Of a stretch of 62,291 bases of DNA, positions 44,001 through 52,600 are shown in pieces. How positions within the stretch are numbered: position 1 is the stretch's first letter; every line of letters starts with the position of its first letter. Source of the stretch: a virus; the IMG/VR virus record IMGVR_UViG_3300006750_000007, positions 1-62,291 of that record. The stretch is one strand, 5' to 3'. The position numbers were made by a program, and so were the translations under genes. Below the pieces are notes generated by a model, which saw only the letters and a program-made list of their open reading frames with translations, ran no database searches and was not told where the DNA came from.

Positions 44001-46696
44001 CTAAAGGAGGTAAGGTAGATATTGATATAGTTAAAGGAAAATCTCCTCAACCTGGGGCAGTAGTAGCATTTAGAACTGAGGGTAAGACAGAGCAGAATAT
44101 GATTGATGCTCTTGAAGATAATGCTGTAGGTAATCCTTTTGGTCCTTATGCGGCTATAAAAGAAAAGACTGTTGTATCAGTTACTAGATTTTTAGATTGG
44201 TTAGAAGGTAAAGGAGATACAAACGTAATGCAAGATTATAGAGATGCTTTATTGGCTAAAGTTCCTGAACTAAAAGGTAAGACAATTTATTACTATAAAG
44301 ATTTAGGAAGACCTTCTCATGCAACAGCTTTAGATTATTTCCTAAATAAGGCAACTACTCAACCACAAACTAGTGAGGTTGAAATACCTAAAGTAAATAT
44401 TGGAAAACCTACAATAGATGTAAACATAGGTCCCGATACTGGAATTTTTGCAATAAAACAAGGCAATAAGGTAATAGGAGATATAAGTGTAAGTTTTGAA
44501 GGAAATTTCAAAGAAGGAATTATACCTAAAGGTACAGGAGAAGCTTTTATTGCTGGAGTAGAGATATATGAAGATTCAAATAAAGGTGAAAGATTTGGAG
44601 TAAGTGCTTATGTAGAAGTTGCAAACTATATGGCAAACCTTGGATACACATTAAGTTCTGGCATAAGCACTTCGGAATCAGCTAAAAGAGTTTGGGAAAG
44701 TCTAGTAAAAAGGGGGTTGGCAATTAAATCTGGAAACAGTTTTTTATACAAACCAACACAACAAACTAGTGAGGTTGAAGTATTATCAATAAGTCAACCT
44801 ACTCAAAGTGAAGAAAATTGGATAATGGAAGTTCAACAAGAAGATGGTAGAATATTGAAAGTTCAGACTATGAGTATGAGAGATAGAACATCTGACAGAA
44901 AAATAGAAGATGTAACTATAGCTATTGTAGATAAAAATACAGATATAGAATTAAATGAAAGTGAGATTAAAAAAGATTTACCTAGAGGAGGGAAAGAGAA
45001 ATTTAGATTACTTAAAGAAAGAAGAGACGCTCAAGCATCTGCTATATTAGGAGAAGCGTTAACAGCTTCTTTTAAAGGAGTGATGTTAGTTAATGTTTCT
45101 GAAAGAACTGCATACTTAAATGCTATAAGAAATGAGTTTAAACCAATTAGTAAGGTTGAAGGAAACATAACTCAGGATAATAAAAGCTACTATAGAGGTC
45201 AAATAGAAAAGCCAACTATTGATAAAGATGGCAATCTTGTTCTTTATGGAATAGAAGATGACTTATATAAAAGAGCAGGTTTAAAAAGTAAAGGAGTTTC
45301 AATGACAGATAATTTAGAAACTGCTGTAGGATATGGTGAAGGTCAACTTGAGGGTGCTGAAGCAAGATTTGATGATGAATGGGGCTATGATATAAATACT
45401 TGGGAAGCTGAAGATGCCTATAATGAACTAAAAGATAATGGATATTGGTTAATACAAATACCTAAAAACATTTCTAATGAGATAATAAAAGAAGCAGGGG
45501 AAGTTAAGGTTATTGGTAATAAAATTATAATCCCTAAAGGTCAATTCAAAATTGAACAGATTAGTGAAGTTGAGACTAAGAAAGAAGTAAAAAAAGAAAA
45601 ATCAGAACCTTTATTTTCAGAAGAACTTACTCCTCCTAAAACACGAAAAGTTAAAGCAGTTAAGAAACATAAAGGTACTGCTCAAGAAGTAACTACTGCT
45701 AAGATTAATGATATAGTTAAAGAGTCAGATAACTTTGAACTTGCTACTGTAGAACTAGAAGACGAGTATGGAGATATAATTGACGAAAGTGTTTATCTAG
45801 ATACAGAAACTAATGAACTAATAGAAAGACAATCTAATGCTGTTGTTAGATATATCAATGGAGATCCTATAGATTCATCTAAGCCTGATGTAATTGCTGG
45901 TGCAGCTGTAGGTAATTTAGTCGATATCTTAGGTAGAGAAATCTTTGCTGGCAACAAAATTAATTTTGAAGCTATTCAAAAAGAAGCTAATAAAGCTAAC
46001 GAAGAATCAGGATACAACATAAAAGTTGGAGAAGATGTAGTGACTAAATTGAAGCTAATACTTAGTAATGTTTACGATGAGCTTATTGCTAGTGGACATA
46101 CTATAGTATCTAAAGATGTATTTATTACTGCTCAATATAATAATAAAGAAGCTCAACTATCTGGTCTTTCTGGTATAGGAGGAACTCTCGATTTAATAGC
46201 AATAGATAAGAATGGAATTGCTCATATTATAGATTTTAAAAATATTAAGCTCACTGAGAAAAATAAAAACCGTATATTTGAAAATATATTTGGAGGAGGA
46301 AGATATACATCGAAAGTAGAATATTGGTCTAACCAACAAACAGCATATAAAATTATAACGGAGAAATACGGAGTTCCCGTAGGTTCTATAAATATTTTAG
46401 GGGTGAGTACTGAGTACGAATACGACGAAACTGATAGCGAAATTGAACTTAAGAATGTGACTCTTACTACAGAGCTAGTAAAGACTCCAAATAAGTATAT
46501 ATCTCCATTATCAAATGGACTTATTCAATTAGAAGAAAGCGACATCATCAAAAAAGAATTACCTCCTAGAATTGGAAATGAAGTATTCACAGGAAAAAGT
46601 GCAACATCTGATCCAACTGAATCATTTGACTTAGATGTTGAAGATGATTCAAATGATGCAGAAGCTGAAGCATTCTTAAAAAATAAATGTAAATAA
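38021..46696 (+). CDS. Giant multi-domain virion protein with effector-like modules (2891 aa)
   Basis: The N-terminal 450 residues hold amphipathic or hydrophobic segments (about 100-130, 178-212, 344-417) typical of ejection proteins. A long helical region follows, then an acidic Glu-rich disordered stretch (about 1110-1270). From residue 1801 on, QT(T/S)EV linkers at 1801, 1982, 2116 and 2248 and a variant at 2513 separate four modules: ART-like (1806-1981), DUF4326-like with GNPF at 2037 (1987-2115), GNAT-like (2121-2247) and ART-like with YYRGQ at 2390 and SMT at 2427 (2253-2512). The end carries a PD-(D/E)XK nuclease (Asp2724, Asp2738-x-Lys2740). I infer an injected polyvalent protein. 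It joins the polymerase gene by TAATG. Confidence 0.8.
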   Translation: MSEELDPITGLPGDPPEKVTKLTLSKDQIKSLANKANRYSSRGLSATQVGGPDVIKDIRQKYSDIETKPGKVHLQNIDKLYKGLEYAGLKHKAKLAEEQGFWGELGGAVAQTAAEIVGGTLEGVGYLGDLTHWGDIISGGDGDWENWLSSAGSSLKEYVAEAAPIHENPLNPSTREWFLSGVPTVASFVGMMIPAVGTVSGLSKIGALGKAARISSKTSDLATLLKAGKSIEIAKTISVGGNRVKGLSTAIVSRHIENMMEANGVWQEQKQKLIFSGVDYMTAEKEASEAAMQVYNQNWVMLAQDLPQYMMLGRGMNAARGVKSIRQAAKMGDDVTKSAFKKTLGVVGIGASEGAEEAYQYVVSQDAMYMSDYANGLVAEKGFSERLGEYIKEEEFFDSVFFGALGGVAMNTMGKPITRAGDGIANMARHITGRESKDGLWGGFKKDWKEDPRVQEQIHRAAKISFLSKQLAEAAEKDVKLAYDNLRNQGVADMVMEAAAVGNYDRMVNEIKELQNMTPEQLEESQVTEEFLNEIPSILKEAEEIKDMWNAETKSTLPKYVGTMVSAKYKLKKLKDQQGGLQDELMKANEDFNFGELLTEAGQDYLKNEYIIQSLKRSIEQAEFILKNKPHMSEWEKTQLKEQIGIKDEKTGEWASGSWNEELENAKQFRVDSKASTKKEFKNSIELSNKDKELIKRIITTPSLDVVKAQTRLNWNTANINSHLNSLVRLGQTEYQTQIEDFQKAQVKTNEKIGKIRQLYNDVNSGQEATLEPQLGEDGKYYEHVRPLNHFNNQSKIREAEEILETLDEAEKKRFAPVIEEMKSIVDDNRSVYQKRARQKNNKAKRIKGLKGYHRVNRLAKKLNAFRENNDPRFRELTPSELFISDQDVFRVTYKGKDGVLSQEEGEMTFTPNDGGIPHIISGRTSKQTLEQLGIGMISEYAYPLEFSVEGDSLGIWIGDNLMSFSTLNPLSSIKWDKNENLASITLNDSKGNPVVITNPQLVAELSEFVYLYQELVDEFSKEEENVFLPEHGVTVQYNTSNPNKSKLYKTDENGQLYEVLGELPLQENGKYTIKGVILNKFLDNFKIGVLTPMSKNKIIKDRDYANNTAKAKQQTQEQAASQEAGFNEPTGQTEVSEAKKRGEEVETEVADDIEETEEVGAVALSESGDNVEVEGEKGKITVNSSDTIGGNFDNLSPEEQAELEAAGFGQGPNEEQGRNEEQEQYENENEEESPFKEDVDETSTEDEQQTTEDVETIISEEAWEEFVDEDYVSQEILEGIAKKMRDGIPFTEKELAVYQSKAGEIESINIIHSTKETENPQSGFFTVKLATGLIVKSPSHKLLINDNGEIEQRKSKLKDGSLEDQPYVFNFDMLNNPNVKEGHEVKFVHTPTKYSEEQDVEPGEEFINAPIYVFYKDGKNWAPVGLLQAGNTKERKLIFDALKTKDEVKATIKNQKVKQEMYSSNASNFRNRIDHNTGEKVFQSAHDSLSTAWVETRDGFELTNEAPIIILSTEGTSKATDTSSEPRFYDRDLDPKIASDVSRSEIKKMKGDQEGHIWAAVINPSGIYVPFKLSTSNLTQEAKDKVEELILMGDYDAINEITHSNYDSDLSREYDKFFQVINTGKSKFIRFKHKGIIYKIDHAQINKGLKGEKMTMFLQALDLKGKSLQSIKDKKGKTIKKEVTLEEFKGMISELLNKKKFNVINSNLRTGENYVSPISGKEYNSYEDYLTGAKDIDGNENAESPAEGPNDANSILQSDLWGHNGSFFFDQGVDYEIDEVSKKKPATKKTVKASTPQPTQTTEVKEGVSEVFKDNKELSNIGTEQQYSNYLDTIFPDSQTNEIFHHWSMKNIPIGEKIGEDILGRVQGIWLSKNKEHWKDIVGNKAKRLKQELKENYIIVNAKNIFVSSTVTSPDGKSFPKGYDAIFAYDEAPNNYEGPLKSEFKTIDDFEAVIKSKEQLHELGSKEDVQGFREFVSKSTQTSEVDLGTETAPKGGKVDIDIVKGKSPQPGAVVAFRTEGKTEQNMIDALEDNAVGNPFGPYAAIKEKTVVSVTRFLDWLEGKGDTNVMQDYRDALLAKVPELKGKTIYYYKDLGRPSHATALDYFLNKATTQPQTSEVEIPKVNIGKPTIDVNIGPDTGIFAIKQGNKVIGDISVSFEGNFKEGIIPKGTGEAFIAGVEIYEDSNKGERFGVSAYVEVANYMANLGYTLSSGISTSESAKRVWESLVKRGLAIKSGNSFLYKPTQQTSEVEVLSISQPTQSEENWIMEVQQEDGRILKVQTMSMRDRTSDRKIEDVTIAIVDKNTDIELNESEIKKDLPRGGKEKFRLLKERRDAQASAILGEALTASFKGVMLVNVSERTAYLNAIRNEFKPISKVEGNITQDNKSYYRGQIEKPTIDKDGNLVLYGIEDDLYKRAGLKSKGVSMTDNLETAVGYGEGQLEGAEARFDDEWGYDINTWEAEDAYNELKDNGYWLIQIPKNISNEIIKEAGEVKVIGNKIIIPKGQFKIEQISEVETKKEVKKEKSEPLFSEELTPPKTRKVKAVKKHKGTAQEVTTAKINDIVKESDNFELATVELEDEYGDIIDESVYLDTETNELIERQSNAVVRYINGDPIDSSKPDVIAGAAVGNLVDILGREIFAGNKINFEAIQKEANKANEESGYNIKVGEDVVTKLKLILSNVYDELIASGHTIVSKDVFITAQYNNKEAQLSGLSGIGGTLDLIAIDKNGIAHIIDFKNIKLTEKNKNRIFENIFGGGRYTSKVEYWSNQQTAYKIITEKYGVPVGSINILGVSTEYEYDETDSEIELKNVTLTTELVKTPNKYISPLSNGLIQLEESDIIKKELPPRIGNEVFTGKSATSDPTESFDLDVEDDSNDAEAEAFLKNKCK
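43421..43437 (+). repeat. Linker repeat 1 (QTTEV)
   Basis: This copy differs by two bases from the perfect 17-base repeat that begins at 43964, 44366 and 44762. It lies in frame in the 2891-residue gene and marks the start of the first effector-like module. Confidence 0.7.
43964..43980 (+). repeat. Linker repeat 2 (QTSEV)
   Basis: CAAACTAGTGAGGTTGA is identical in three places of the gene (43964, 44366, 44762). It encodes the linker between the first ART-like and the DUF4326-like modules. Confidence 0.9.
44366..44382 (+). repeat. Linker repeat 3 (QTSEV)
   Basis: Identical 17-base copy, 402 bases after copy 2, in the same reading frame. It separates the DUF4326-like from the GNAT-like module. 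Confidence 0.9.
44762..44778 (+). repeat. Linker repeat 4 (QTSEV)
   Basis: Identical 17-base copy, 396 bases after copy 3. It separates the GNAT-like from the second ART-like module. A diverged copy (QISEV) at 45557-45573 closes that module. Confidence 0.9.
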
Positions 46697-49600
46697 TGAG
46701 ATATTGTCCTAATATAAATACAAAAGAGTTTAAAGAGATGGAAGCATCTCTAGGTAAAGAAGTTGCAACTACAGTATGGTTTAATAATAATGGAAATCAT
46801 ATAGAAATGGACCGTAATGGAAAACCATCTCAATTATTTAAAGATGCTGTTTCTTTTTATGGAAGTAGATCTGAAGCAATTAAAATTAAAGCTCAAATAT
46901 TTACTAAGTCTTATCTTGCTAATGATAACTGGATTAATAATAAAACAGAACCTACCATTATGGATATGGACCCTGATTTTAATTCTGTTGAAACATTTAG
47001 AATTGAACATGAAGGAATTATTAAATTAGATGAAGCTAAAACTTGGTTAGAACAAAGAGGCATTCCTTTTAATTCTGCTACTCAAATAGTAGAAATAGCA
47101 AATCATATTCCTGCTTACGCAGCAGGATCATATACTGATGGACTTGTTTATTTATCTTTAAATTCTCCTATAGGAACAGCATATCATGAAGCATTTCACG
47201 CTGCCTTTTCTGGATTCCTTACTCCCGCTAAAAGAAAAAAGATATTAAAATTAGCAAAAGAAAGATACTATAAAAATGAAGACCCTAGAAACGTATACAT
47301 GAATGTATCCATTGATAACTATCGAGGATACTTTCAAGAATATGGTTCGCAAGAAGGTTATGAAATGAGTGTATTAGACAACAAATTAGTAATAACTAAA
47401 GACGGAGTCAAAGTATCTAATGAAGAATTTAAAGATATAGTTGAAGAGTTAAATGAAATGGTGCTAGAAGAAAGACTAGCTGATGAATTTAGAATGTTTG
47501 TTGAATCAGAAGGAACTTATGCTCCTACTGAGAAAGGACTAGTTGCTTTCTTTAAAAGTTTATTGAAACATATTAAAGACTATATGAGTCATAAGTCAAC
47601 TATCGATACATTCTTTAAAGATATTGAAGGTGGTAAATTTGCTCAAAAAAGATTTAAGTATTTAAAAGGAAAGAAAGATAAGTATTCTATTTATGATGAC
47701 TTTACTACTGATCAAGTTGAATCAGTAATAAATATTATTACTAGTAAGTTTGCTACTACTATAGATATGCAAGACATTAAAGATGTTGATCCTAACGAAG
47801 TAATGGAGAATCTCAGATCTATATTTGTTAAAAGCATGTTCAGAAAATTAAATCCTGAAACTAATAAATACGAAGCTATAAACGTTGAAGATGCTAAAGC
47901 ACTTTATCAAAGAATGACCAATGGAGACCTTACACTTCCTACAGGAGTTAAAAGGACTAAACAATGGAAAGAACTTTTTAGTATCTACCAGAACTGGTAT
48001 AGTAAAAAAGATGAGTCAGGCAATACTACATATAGAGGATGGGCAGAATTAGCTAAAAAAGAATTAAAAGGTTTTGGATATACTATAAAAGGAGATTTAG
48101 TTGAAAGTGCTGAAGAAGAGTCTTTAGGTAGTGGAGAAAAAGATCATAGTAAAGCAGCCATAGAAAATAATAGAAAAGATACTTTATCTCAAAAGGTTAA
48201 AAACTTTTTGTCTAGAATAGTTAAGTATACTCCTGACGGAAGACCTTCTATGTCATTTTTAGGAACTACTGAGTTTATGCCATTCTCTGAAATGTATCAG
48301 GATGTAGCTCATATTGTTACTAATACTACTGATTGGAACTCTATGATGTCAGAACTTAAAAGAAATGCAGCTCAAAAACCAGCTGTAGGCTATGTGTACA
48401 GACAGCTTAAAGAAAAAATGGAGAGAGGAAACTTAGAAGATCTAAAGTTTATCGCTTCTTTCTATTCTAATATGGAAATGACTTATGTTGATTTTATAGG
48501 TGGAACTCAAGAAGTAGTATATGATCAGGAAACAGGAATGCCTACAGTATCGATTAAATACTTTAACTCCAATCAAAATAAAGTAGGAAGAATGTTAAGT
48601 CGAAGATGGTCTGCTAGCGCTCACCGTCCTGATGGATTAGGTTTATTTGAACTTAAGGGACTTAAGTTCAAGATTAATCAAAATAAAGTCGCTCTTCTTG
48701 AAAGAGAATATAAGATTATAAAAGAGATTAGAACAAAAGATTCTATAATTGAGGATCGTCATATTGACGCTTTAATTAGTTTTATGAATACTATTGGAGC
48801 TGATATTAGACAAGTTGATTTTAAGAAATTATTAGATGAAGGATTAATTATAGATAATAATTTATTGAAAGGTGGAGAACTATATAGATATGTTTATTCT
48901 GGTCAATCTATTCATTCTAATAATAAGAGAGGATTCGGAGTTCTTATTGATTCATTAATAGATAATAGAGATCCTTACAAAGAACAGTCAGGAATAATTG
49001 AACGATTTATTAGAATAGGAGAACAATTTGAAATTGAAAGTCAAGGTTCATTTATAAATAGCGCTAACAAATCTGTATATCCTGTTAATATGCATACTAC
49101 GATGAGTAGAATATTTAATGCATTTAAGAAATACAGATCTTCTTTATCTGATTCTTATTGGAATAAGTTTGTAGAACAATATAAAGGAGACAAAGCTTTA
49201 TTTCCTCAAGGACAAACAGAGAGTGTATATGATGACTTATTCTTAAGTTCTATAATGGCTACTCATCCTAAAGGAGCACATAATAACTTCTTTACTAAAA
49301 TATTTAAATTTGAAGACTTTGATGGATTCAAAATGAAAGGAGAAGTTGACCATACTTTTGATTATTCATCTCTTACTCCAGTTACAACAACATTAAATAG
49401 GCTTAACTTATTTATAAATAATTCTAGTAAGGGTACTATGAAAATAGCTCTTCCTACAATGGCTGATAGAAATAGAGGAGTATTTGTAAGTCTTCCTAGA
49501 ATATCTACACAAAAAGGATTACACCAATATTCTAAAAAGAGTATTAATAATATATTAAAGGGAATGATTTATCAAGACCTAATGAGAATAGGTCAAGTTT

Positions 49601-52600
49601 CAGAACAGATAAAAATAAGCTCTAGAAATAAAACTCAGTTATTATTTACTCCAGATAGCAAAGGTAACTATAGAGGTCTTGAATTTCATCAATTCCCTTT
49701 TTTAAACAAATCTGATAATCCAGCAGTAAAAAAATTATTAGCTTATGCTAAATCTTCAAAAGAAGATAAGTCTGTATTAGCTGAAGAAGATGTTGAAATA
49801 TGGCTAGATGAAGCAATGCTCATATCTAAAGATAATATAGAAAGAGAACAATTAATTAAAAACAAAAAAGATAAAGATTCTTATGTAGATATAACTGAAT
49901 TTATAGATTCTCAAGTAGAAAGTTTAAAAGAAAGATTAGACGAATACGGAATAGAATCAAATAAGAATAAGAAGAAAGCTCAATTAGATTATAGTGCTCT
50001 AGCTAAACTTTATACTAAGTCAGGAAGTGTATCTGAGTTTAGAGAAAACCCTGATGCATTCTATAGAGATTTTATTATTGCTGGTCATGTTAGTAAGATG
50101 TCATTTATTAAAATGTTGACAGGAGATCTTTCATTATATAAAAGTACTGAAGCTTGGTCTAAGCGTGTTGGTGGATTAGGAACTCCTGGACAAGAAAGTT
50201 TTCAATCTGACTTTATTCCTGGAATAGAATATGGAGATAAGCCTACTTATAACATGGCTGTAATCAAAGATATTTATAAGAAAGACACAGTCAATTTAGA
50301 TTTCTTAGCTTCTGTATTTGGAGAAAAACCAGTTAAAGCATATAGAAAAGGGAAAGGGTCCAATAAAACGGATGCTATGGGATTCACTACATTAGACAAG
50401 CATATGAGAAAGATGCAAGCTCATGATATGTGGACAGATGAACATCAAAAAGCTTACGAAAACTATAACTCTAGAGATCGTCTTTCTAGAAACATAAATG
50501 GCAAATTCGAATATGTAAGAGAAGATGGAGTAATAGTTCGTCCTAAACTTACACCTATTAAAACATACCATGATGGCATGTATTTAAAAAACGGTAAGAT
50601 GGTTCGTATTCTTATAAAACACTCGACAATGCCTTTGTTAATGGAGTTTACTAAAAACTATCCTCATTTTGAGCAACTTAGAAAAGCTATGTTGAAAATG
50701 AATATTGATGAAGTAAATATGGATTCTGCTGTTAAAGTTGGAGCAGAACATATAACAGAATTAAAATATGATGAAAGTGGACTTATTTCTAATTTAGATG
50801 ACCTTCATTCTATGGAATTAGAAACTAGATTCCAAAGAGTTCCTCAAACTATTCCTAGTAAAGTTAGAGATTCTAAATTAGGTTCTCAGTTAATGAAGTT
50901 AATCGTAGCCAATTTAAGAAAGAACTATTCTAATTATGAATTTAATGTTGGAGGAAAGATTGTTAAAGGAGATGAAATGATTGAAAAATATCATGATGTT
51001 CTTGAAGCAATGATAGAAAATGGAAGAGAAAAGTTATTTAAAGAAATTGGATACGATAAATTTCTTGCTTCTAATCAAGATAAAGAATCAACTAAAAAGT
51101 TTTTACAAAATCTTAGAAATATTCTTGAGAAATCTGGAGAAGAAAGAGATCTTCCTGATAACTACTTAGATGCCCTAGCTATTGTTGATAGCATTGTAGA
51201 AGATGTCGAACGTTCTAATTTTAAAGTTCCTTTGGCTTTTCCAACTATTCAAAATAAGTTTGAACAAATTATTCTTTCATTAGTAAAGAATAACGTAATG
51301 AGTCAAACTATTAATGGCGAATCTCTAGTTCAAATTGCTGAGTTTGGAGCTCATAAAACTAGTAAAGAACTTAAGTTTATTCACGGCGAGAAACATGTAG
51401 TAGATTTTAAAGATATATCAATATCTTATTTTGTAAATGTAAGAGGAGGCAAGTTTAAAAGCGCCAAAGAAATATCCGTAGGAGGAATAGTTCAATATAA
51501 TGGAGATAATTATCATGTTACAAAAAAGAAAGGCGATAAAATAACAATAGTCAAAATTGAAGCTGCTGAAGTAGACATACCTTATAAATTAGCTGAAAGA
51601 TTAAAATTACCTAGACATCCTGTTACTGGAGAATTCATTGTAGACCCTGAAAGTTTCCCTGAAGAATTACGAAATATAGTTGGTTATCGTATCCCAACTC
51701 AGGGTAAATCATCTATGCTACCTTTACGAATTAGAAAGATTTTAACTCCCGCACAAGGAAAAGCAATAATTGTACCTGGAGAAATTACTACTCAAATGGG
51801 GTCGGATTTTGATATTGATAAGTTATTCTTAATGATGCCTAACTATGATATCAAATGGAAAACTAAAAATGGAGATGTCTTTGACGAAAAAGGATCTTTT
51901 GTTTCACAAATGAAAAAGAGAGGTTTTGACATTTCTAGAAAAGATGCTAGCAAGTTAATGGAAGATGAAGACTATGTCCAAGATATGACAATAATCTCTG
52001 ATTCAGGAGTTGCAGACATTGGAGACCTTATAGAAGCTAGGAAAAAAACATTATCATTTTTAAATAAAAAGTTTAAAGAACTTAATCCTAAATTAGTAGC
52101 TGAAAAAGTTTCTTATGATCTTGAAAATCTCCACGGCGCTAAAAGAGAGTCATTAGAAAATGCATTTCTAGATATTGCATTAGGCATTCTTACTAATCCT
52201 ATAGTAGGTAAAGAGCTTATTACTTCTGTAGATTCTCAAACGTTTCCTCAATTAGTAGAAATAATGGCTCCAAAGTTAAAAGATTATATTTCTGAGTTAG
52301 ATCCTGCTAATTGGTCTACTGAAATAGACCTTGAGATAAGAAATAAAATGGGTAAAATTGGTATTGGTATTTATGCTGTAGCATTAAATGGTCAGGCAAT
52401 AAGACAACACTCTAAGCAACCTGTTTTATTAAATGAGCAATACTCAGTAAAGTTTGACGGCAAAAATATTCAAAATGTATCTGAAGAATACGATGAATTA
52501 GGTAATCCAATTACAGAACATTTCAACAAGCACTTGAATATGTCTGTGGATAATGCTAATGAGCCGATGATGGAAGTATTAAATGATAATGCATTTACAT

